Part shown: one piece after another, positions 7,528 through 12,263 of the stretch
How positions within the stretch are numbered: position 1 is the first letter of the stretch
How the letters are laid out: each line of letters starts with the position of its first letter
Origin: an uncultured Oscillospiraceae bacterium
GTDB lineage: Bacteria > Bacillota > Clostridia > Oscillospirales > Ruminococcaceae
Direction: 5' to 3'
Assembly: GCA_900539195.1 (NCBI GenBank)
Contig: UQBC01000051.1
Coordinates: forward strand, 1-12,263
DNA: 12,263 nt
Notes under the pieces: model-generated
Seen by the model: the letters and a program-made list of their open reading frames with translations, nothing else
Databases searched by the model: none
What the model was told of the DNA's origin: nothing
Made by a program: the position numbers and the translations under genes

Positions 7528-9364
7528 TTCTCATAGAAGAGGACCCGGCGCACCAGTGGAAAAGGCAAAGGATTTCAAGGGCAGTATCGGAAAACTTGCA
7601 AGATATATGAGTGAATATAAACTTGCGCTTGTTTTCGTTGTGATCTTTGCCATAACATCAACTGTTTTCAATATAATCGGTCCTAAGCTGATGGGTAATG
7701 CCACAACGGAGATTTTCAACGGCATTATTGCTAAGGTGAACGGTACGGGCGACGTAAACTTTGATACGCTCGGCGCTATACTTCTTTTGCTTATAGGATT
7801 TTATCTTATCAGCAGTATCTGTTCGTTTATACAGGGTTGGCTGATGACCGGCGTATCACAGAAGGTCAGCTACAGACTGCGTAAGGAGCTTATTGCAAAG
7901 ATAAACCGTCTGCCGATGAATTATTTTGACCGCAGTACAAACGGCGAAGCTCTTTCAAGAGTTACAAACGATGTAGATACTCTTGCACAGAACCTGAATC
8001 AGAGTATAACACAGCTTGTCACATCGATAACGACAATTATCGGTGTGCTTGTTATGATGCTGTCTATAAGCCCGCTTATGACGCTTGTGGCAATTCTTAT
8101 ATTGCCGGTATCGCTGGCACTGGTGCTTATTGTTGTAAAGATATCGCAGAAATACTTCAAGTCACAGCAGGAGTATCTTGGTCATATAAACGGACAGGTT
8201 GAAGAGGTATACGGCGGTCATAATATCATAAAGGCTTTCAACAGGGAAGAACGTGTTATAAAAGACTTTGATGAAGCTAATGATATCTTATACAAATCGG
8301 CTTGGAAATCACAGTTCTTCTCAGGCATAATGATGCCGGTCATGACCTTTGTCGGAAATCTCGGTTATGTCGGAGTTGCCGTACTCGGTGGTCTCCTTGC
8401 CGCAAACGGAACAATTATGGTCGGCGATATACTGTCGTTTATTCAGTATGTAAAGAACTTCACACAGCCGATAACACAAATGGCACAGGTGTCAAGTATG
8501 CTCCAGTCAACAGCCGCTGCCGCAGAGCGTGTATTTGAATTCTTGGCAGAGGACGAAGAAGAGCAATGTGCAAAGGAACACGCTATGCTTACAGATACGT
8601 CTGGCAATACAAGAAATGTGACAACACTTGATATTACCGGTGATGTAACGTTTGAACACGTCCGTTTCGGCTACACCCCCGAAAAGATAATCATTAATGA
8701 TTTCAGTGCAAACGTAAAGCAAGGTCAGAAGATAGCAATCGTTGGTCCTACCGGCGCAGGAAAAACCACTATTGTCAAACTCCTTATGCGTTTCTATGAA
8801 CTTAACGGCGGAAGGATACTCATTGACGGGTATGACATAGCAGACTTCGACAGGAGCGAGCTTAGAGAGCTGTTCGGAATGGTACTTCAGGATACCTGGC
8901 TGTTCAAGGGCAGTATTAAGGAGAATATCCGATACGGAAAGCTTGATGCGACAGATGATGAAGTTATTGCTGCCGCAAAAGCGGCTCACGTTGACCATTT
9001 CATAAGGACGCTTCCCGGCGGTTATGATATGGAGTTAAACGAGGAAGCTTCCAACGTATCGCAGGGACAGAAACAGCTTCTGACTATAGCGAGAGCAATT
9101 CTTGCAAATAATAAGATACTGATTCTTGACGAGGCTACAAGCTCAGTTGATACCCGTACAGAGATACAGATACAAAAAGCTATGGACAACCTTATGAAGG
9201 GCAGAACAAGCTTTGTTATCGCACACCGCCTGTCTACTATAAAAGACGCTGACCTGATACTGGTACTAAAGGACGGCGATATTATAGAACAGGGCAGTCA
9301 CGAGGAGCTTTTGGAGAAAAACGGCTTCTATGCAGAGCTTTATAATTCTCAGTTTGATAGCTGA
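7520..9364 (+). CDS. ABC exporter half-transporter B, catalytic-site partner
   Basis: Second subunit of the heterodimer, 614 aa, with six TMs over about 35-325 and a normal short TM1-TM2 loop of about 25 residues. The ATPase domain has Walker A GPTGAGKTT (409-417), Q-loop Gln457, degenerate signature VSQGQ (513-517, Gln for the first Gly), Walker B ILILDEATSSVD with Glu538, and H-loop His569. Its intact Glu/His combines with the partner's intact VSGGQ to make the hydrolysing site; its altered signature pairs with the partner's altered Walker B. I placed the start at ATG 7520, preceded by AGGGGG (7505-7510) inside the upstream gene; the 8-nt overlap implies translational coupling. An N-terminal basic tail of about 20 residues precedes the first TM. 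No substrate is deducible. Confidence 0.94.
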   Translation: MSNSHRRGPGAPVEKAKDFKGSIGKLARYMSEYKLALVFVVIFAITSTVFNIIGPKLMGNATTEIFNGIIAKVNGTGDVNFDTLGAILLLLIGFYLISSICSFIQGWLMTGVSQKVSYRLRKELIAKINRLPMNYFDRSTNGEALSRVTNDVDTLAQNLNQSITQLVTSITTIIGVLVMMLSISPLMTLVAILILPVSLALVLIVVKISQKYFKSQQEYLGHINGQVEEVYGGHNIIKAFNREERVIKDFDEANDILYKSAWKSQFFSGIMMPVMTFVGNLGYVGVAVLGGLLAANGTIMVGDILSFIQYVKNFTQPITQMAQVSSMLQSTAAAAERVFEFLAEDEEEQCAKEHAMLTDTSGNTRNVTTLDITGDVTFEHVRFGYTPEKIIINDFSANVKQGQKIAIVGPTGAGKTTIVKLLMRFYELNGGRILIDGYDIADFDRSELRELFGMVLQDTWLFKGSIKENIRYGKLDATDDEVIAAAKAAHVDHFIRTLPGGYDMELNEEASNVSQGQKQLLTIARAILANNKILILDEATSSVDTRTEIQIQKAMDNLMKGRTSFVIAHRLSTIKDADLILVLKDGDIIEQGSHEELLEKNGFYAELYNSQFDS

Positions 9365-9422
9365 TATACCGCACTTTTTGCATAGTTTTCTGACGGAACT
9401 TGCATATTTGGCGTACAAACTA

Positions 9423-9451
9423 TTGACAATCACTGAAAAAAGCTGTATAAT
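9423..9451 (+). promoter_or_regulatory. Perfect-consensus sigma-A promoter
   Basis: TTGACA (9423-9428), 17-bp spacer, TATAAT (9446-9451): 12 of 12 to consensus. The predicted start is about 9456-9458, immediately before the terminator hairpin at 9461. It lies downstream of the ABC operon and upstream of the HTH gene. Confidence 0.85.
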
Positions 9452-9460
9452 AATAACGGC

Positions 9461-9496
9461 AAAGGCGCAAAGCAGAAATGTTTTGCGCCTTTTTTT
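9461..9496 (+). terminator. Intrinsic terminator between the ABC operon and the HTH gene
   Basis: Stem arms AAAGGCGCAAA (9461-9471) and TTTGCGCCTTT (9482-9492) form a perfect 11-bp stem with a 10-nt loop, and the T run extends to 9496. It should end the ABC operon transcript. Because a perfect promoter starts just before it, RNA from that promoter would be a hairpin of about 39-41 nt unless polymerase reads through, making this a possible attenuator for the HTH gene. Confidence 0.85.
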
Positions 9497-9526
9497 ATAT
9501 TGCGTGGACAGCAGGAAGGTATAAAT

Positions 9527-10210
9527 ATGGATAAGAAAGTATTTAAAGACAGACTTGCAGAAAATGAATATGAAAATATAAATGTACTACAGCTTTTCGG
9601 ATTGCAGGATGATGTTTATGTCGGCGGCAGTATTGAGATTTATCACAAGCCATGCGGACATACCGATACCGTGATATTCAGGCAAGGAATTTATGAGAAC
9701 ACCGTCAACGATTGCATAAACGATTATTGCAGTGAATGCAGACGAAAAATGAATAACACCGTTGAATTTGTCAAGAGTTATATTGAGTGGCTGTATGTTG
9801 ACGTGATTACCGATATTCACGGCAGAAAGTCGATACTTGAAGACGGCGATTATAGGGAATTTTTCAAGAGCGATATCAATCTCGATAAATTTGTAAAGCA
9901 GAATTATATCGATTCTCCGATTGAACTTATGACCGCCATTGACAGGTTTATTTCAGATAATCCACGTTCGTTTACCGATGAAAGCGGAAGAAACGTATCT
10001 ACCGTCAAGATAGATACAATCAAGAATCGTATAACTCATTTCAGAAATAAATGCGGTATTTCCAGAAAAGAACTATCAGACAAGACCGGAATAGCTTTCA
10101 AGACTGTAGAAAATTATGAACTCGGACGTACCAAGCTTACCTCAATAGCGGTTGACAATGCTTTCAGGATAGCGCAGGTACTCGGAATAAGCGCAGAATA
10201 TCTTATATAG
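9527..10210 (+). CDS. HTH (XRE-type) regulator with unrecognised Cys/His N-terminal domain
   Basis: 227 aa. The C-terminal part (about 165-227) is an XRE/Cro-C1 helix-turn-helix: ISRKELSDKTGIAFKTVENYELGRT, then the closing helices ending GISAEYLI, so it is probably a DNA-binding regulator. The N-terminal 160 residues match no family I know. They contain CGH (Cys43, His45), Cys63 and CSEC (Cys68, Cys71), spaced like a small zinc-binding site, then an acidic helical middle section. I placed the start at ATG 9527 with AGGAAGG 7 nt upstream. The leader holds a promoter plus terminator, so expression probably depends on read-through. It stands alone between the ABC operon terminator and the M14 promoter. 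Target unknown; the M14 pair and itself are the obvious candidates. There are no membrane segments. Confidence 0.75.
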   Translation: MDKKVFKDRLAENEYENINVLQLFGLQDDVYVGGSIEIYHKPCGHTDTVIFRQGIYENTVNDCINDYCSECRRKMNNTVEFVKSYIEWLYVDVITDIHGRKSILEDGDYREFFKSDINLDKFVKQNYIDSPIELMTAIDRFISDNPRSFTDESGRNVSTVKIDTIKNRITHFRNKCGISRKELSDKTGIAFKTVENYELGRTKLTSIAVDNAFRIAQVLGISAEYLI

Positions 10211-10216
10211 CGAATC

Positions 10217-10245
10217 TTGACAATACGCCCAAAAGCGAATATACT
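10217..10245 (+). promoter_or_regulatory. Strong promoter of the M14 pair
   Basis: TTGACA (10217-10222), 17-bp spacer, TATACT (10240-10245): 11 of 12 to consensus, start near 10252. The 7-bp direct repeat AGCGAAT occurs at 10209-10215 and 10234-10240, flanking the -35 and touching the -10, and could be a regulator site. The leader then runs about 26 nt to the first codon with SD GGAGG (10266-10270). Confidence 0.75.
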
Positions 10246-10277
10246 TATATCAACACCAGATTTGCGGAGGTAATCAT

Positions 10278-11210
10278 TTGTTACAGGATGTTGTGTCTGT
10301 TTCGCTCCCTGTGAACGAGCGGATGAGAATAAAAAAGAATCATTTTGAACCGTATAACCTTACCGGTAAAGAGAAACGTATCTGCATAGTTACCGGTATA
10401 CACGGTGACGAGTTGGAAGGGCAGTATGTTTGCTATGAACTTATAAGAAGGCTTGGTGAGAACGGACATCTTCTGAACGGTATTGTTGACATATATCCGT
10501 CTATGAATCCGCTTGGAATGGATTCGATAAAACGTGAAATGCCGATATTTGACCTTGATATGAATATGATATTTCCGGGTTCGGAAACAGGTGCGGTCGC
10601 AGAGCATATAGCAGCCGCTATCATGAACGATATAAAGGGTGCGGATATATGTATTGACATTCACGCAAGCAATATATTCCTGCGTGAAATTCCGCAGGTG
10701 CGTATTTCGGAAGAAACTGCGCCGAAGCTGTTGCCCTATGCCAAAATGCTGAATGTTGACTTTATATGGGTACACTCCAGCGTCACCGTTATGGAGGCTA
10801 CTCTCTCGCACAGCCTTAACAAAGAGGGAACACCGACACTTGTTGCTGAAATGGGTGTTGGAATGCGTATAACCAAGTCTTACGGCGACCAGCTCCTTGA
10901 CGGTATTTTCAATCTTATGTCAAAGATGGGTATATGGACGGGTGAAACGAAGAAGGTTTCTCATCCTATTGTTTCTACAGACGGAAACGTATCGTTCATA
11001 TATTCGGATACATCCGGTATTTTTATGCCTGCAATAAAGCACTGGGCAGGAATATCCAAGGGAGATCATATAGGCGATATACTTGATCCGCTTTCGGGTG
11101 CTGTCGAACAGGAAATATTCGCACCTTGCAGCGGTATTGTATTTACGCTGCGTGAGTACCCCGTTGTATATGAAGGCTCGTTGCTTGCAAGAATACTCGG
11201 AGGGTGCTGA
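10278..11210 (+). CDS. M14-type succinylglutamate desuccinylase/aspartoacylase family protein, catalytic residues intact
   Basis: Zinc hydrolase fold of the AstE/AspA (M14) family, which removes acyl or carboxy-terminal groups from small amino acid derivatives; the substrate is unknown here. The 310-aa protein has zinc-ligand motif GIHGDELEG (His42, Glu45), third ligand in DICIDIHASN (His129) and probable general base Glu191 in LVAEMG. The substrate loop reads DMNMIFPG (94-101), where the family norm is DLNRxFPG: Asn96 is kept but the Arg is Met97. The C-terminal 80 residues form a beta-rich lipoyl/barrel-like domain (ISKGDHIGDILDP ... FAPCSGIVF) known from AstE-like proteins. There is no signal peptide, so it is probably cytoplasmic. 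It starts at TTG 10278 with GGAGG 7 nt upstream. A paralogue follows after 1 nt. Confidence 0.85.
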   Translation: MLQDVVSVSLPVNERMRIKKNHFEPYNLTGKEKRICIVTGIHGDELEGQYVCYELIRRLGENGHLLNGIVDIYPSMNPLGMDSIKREMPIFDLDMNMIFPGSETGAVAEHIAAAIMNDIKGADICIDIHASNIFLREIPQVRISEETAPKLLPYAKMLNVDFIWVHSSVTVMEATLSHSLNKEGTPTLVAEMGVGMRITKSYGDQLLDGIFNLMSKMGIWTGETKKVSHPIVSTDGNVSFIYSDTSGIFMPAIKHWAGISKGDHIGDILDPLSGAVEQEIFAPCSGIVFTLREYPVVYEGSLLARILGGC

Positions 11211-11211
11211 A

Positions 11212-12147
11212 ATGAATAAAGAAAACATAGTTACATTGAAATCGCCTTACCGTGATGATTTTCAGATAAACGGATACAGATTCGGTAAGGGTGAAAAAAC
11301 CTGTTGTATAGTCGGTGCAATGCGTGGCAACGAGGTTCAGCAGTTATATGTATGCTCACAGATTATAAGAGCCCTTTCAAATATTGAAAAGAAGGGCGAC
11401 ATGGCTCACGGTAAGCAGATTATGGTTATTCCATCGCTGAATCCGTTTTCAATGAATATCCAGCGCCGTTTCTGGTCGGTTGACAATACCGATCTTAACA
11501 GAATGTTTCCCGGTGACGCACACGGAAAGACCACACAGAGAATAGCCGCAGGCATATTCGATTTTATAAAGGAATATCAGTACGGCATACAGTTTGCTTC
11601 ATTCTATATTTCCGGTGACTTTATACCTCATGTAAGAATGATGGATACAGAGCATAAGAACATAGGACTTGCGAATTTGTTCGGTCTGCCGTATATACTG
11701 CTCAGAAAGCCAAAGCCGTTTGACACAGCAACACTGAACTTCAACTGGCAGAACTGTGATACGAGCGCATTTTCCGTATATACAAACGAAACAGAGCATA
11801 TTGACGAAGAATCGGCAAATATAGCGGTTAGCGCTGTACTTCGTTTTTTGTCGAGAATGGGGGTAATAAAGTATCAGAGTCACGGCGGTTATATGGCAAC
11901 TACGCTTGAAGAAGAGCATCTGATGTCTGTTCACGCACAGAGCGGGGGAATATACCGCAGGATAAAACAGCCCGGCGATGAGGTGGAGCAGGGCGATGTA
12001 ATGGCAGAGATACTCGATCCCTTTGAAGGCACGGTTAAGGAAGAAATCAAGTCGCCCGCAAACGGAATAGTGTTCTTTGCACATAAATCACCGCTTGTAC
12101 TCGAAAATTCGGTAGTGTATAAAATAATCAAAAGACTTCATATATGA
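11212..12147 (+). CDS. M14-type AstE/AspA-like paralogue lacking zinc ligands (probable pseudoenzyme)
   Basis: 311 aa, the same two-domain layout and nearly the same length as its upstream neighbour. The zinc motif is GAMRGNEVQQ: Arg38 replaces the His ligand while Glu41 remains. Aligning IPHVRM here with IPQVRI in the neighbour puts Ala129 at the third ligand position, and the catalytic Glu region has become SVYTNETEH. The substrate loop NTDLNRMFPG (92-101) is fully canonical, including Asn96-Arg97. The C-terminal lipoyl-like domain is intact (QPGDEVEQGDVMAEILDP, SPANGIVFF). The reading frame is clean, so it is under selection rather than decaying. I placed the start at ATG 11212 (GGAGGG 7 nt upstream, inside the preceding gene); the 1-nt gap implies coupled translation. 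It likely acts as a partner or binding subunit of the active paralogue; that is inference. Confidence 0.82.
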   Translation: MNKENIVTLKSPYRDDFQINGYRFGKGEKTCCIVGAMRGNEVQQLYVCSQIIRALSNIEKKGDMAHGKQIMVIPSLNPFSMNIQRRFWSVDNTDLNRMFPGDAHGKTTQRIAAGIFDFIKEYQYGIQFASFYISGDFIPHVRMMDTEHKNIGLANLFGLPYILLRKPKPFDTATLNFNWQNCDTSAFSVYTNETEHIDEESANIAVSAVLRFLSRMGVIKYQSHGGYMATTLEEEHLMSVHAQSGGIYRRIKQPGDEVEQGDVMAEILDPFEGTVKEEIKSPANGIVFFAHKSPLVLENSVVYKIIKRLHI

Positions 12148-12263
12148 TCGATATATCCGCGCCGTAAATGCTCATGTACGGTAGAGAAGCACAAAGCAAA
12201 ACAAAGACAGCCAGCCCTGCCACTATTCCGAAGTCAGGGGAACGCAATAGAAAAATTCATAGC
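12148..12263. other. Unassigned tail with imperfect palindrome
   Basis: No supportable gene. An imperfect palindrome at 12162-12181 has 9-bp arms CCGTAAATG and CATGTACGG (8 of 9 paired) around a 2-nt centre; there is no T run, so it is not an evident terminator. A polar frame from ATG 12168 stays open to the edge but has no Shine-Dalgarno. A hydrophobic 39-codon minus-strand frame (12247 to 12128, TTG start) also lacks one. Confidence 0.4.

Noticed and set aside
9505..9525. Possible promoter TGGACA with TATAAA just before the HTH gene
   Set aside because: The spacer is only 9 bp and TATAAA lies between the Shine-Dalgarno and the start codon, so it cannot work as a promoter for this gene.
12128..12247. 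Hydrophobic minus-strand frame of 39 codons with a TTG start
   Set aside because: It contains a plausible membrane segment, but has no Shine-Dalgarno, is closed by a TGA at 12257-12259 and overlaps the M14 paralogue's end by 20 nt; unsupported without flanking sequence.
12168..12263. + strand frame from ATG open to the window edge
   Set aside because: No Shine-Dalgarno, polar low-information sequence, and the start lies inside the imperfect palindrome.
12190..12263. Faint resemblance to group II intron domain I (ACAGCCA, GGGAAC)
   Set aside because: Only short scattered matches, no recognisable intron 5' end and no reverse transcriptase gene in the window.

Overview
The window reads as chromosome of a low-to-moderate GC, endospore-forming Clostridia-type Firmicute, most likely a gut Ruminococcus/Oscillospiraceae-like bacterium. 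This is inferred from the spoIIGA-sigE pair, strong Shine-Dalgarno (SD) sites, frequent TTG starts, consensus sigma-A-type promoters and a MarR-controlled heterodimeric ABC exporter of a kind common in gut Firmicutes. I see no mobile element, phage gene, CRISPR array, tRNA or rRNA; the content looks like ordinary chromosome rather than an island.

Layout. (1) Positions 1-183 hold an intrinsic terminator for an unseen upstream gene and a probable spoIIGA promoter. (2) 190-1774 (+): spoIIGA and sigE, the mother-cell sporulation sigma factor and the membrane protease that activates it. (3) 1771-4605 (-): two tandem FAD oxidoreductases of uncharacterised families (COG2509 and HI0933/BaiN-type COG2081), converging on sigE with a 4-nt stop-codon overlap. 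(4) 4606-4745: a divergent intergenic region with a good promoter and an inverted repeat lying on the predicted transcription start, a likely MarR autoregulatory operator. (5) 4746-9364 (+): marR and two ABC exporter half-transporters. The nucleotide-binding motifs show a textbook asymmetric heterodimer, and the first subunit carries a roughly 200-residue extracellular insertion. (6) 9365-9526: a perfect-consensus promoter followed within a few bases by a strong intrinsic terminator, in front of (7) 9527-10210 (+): an XRE-type HTH regulator with a Cys/His-rich N-terminal part I do not recognise. (8) 10278-12147 (+): after another strong promoter, two tandem M14-type (AstE/AspA-like) proteins. 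The first keeps the zinc and catalytic residues; the second has lost them but keeps the Asn-Arg substrate motif that the first has altered. (9) 12148-12263: no supportable gene, only an imperfect palindrome.

How the genes work together. SpoIIGA processes pro-SigE after asymmetric septation. MarR probably represses its own operon and is released by a ligand that may also be an exporter substrate. The HTH protein sits just upstream of the M14 pair and may regulate it, though each has its own promoter. The least explained items are the M14 enzyme/pseudoenzyme pair, the promoter-terminator module at 9423-9496, the large ABC extracellular domain, and a terminator-like structure buried in the COG2509 gene opposite the end of the sporulation operon.
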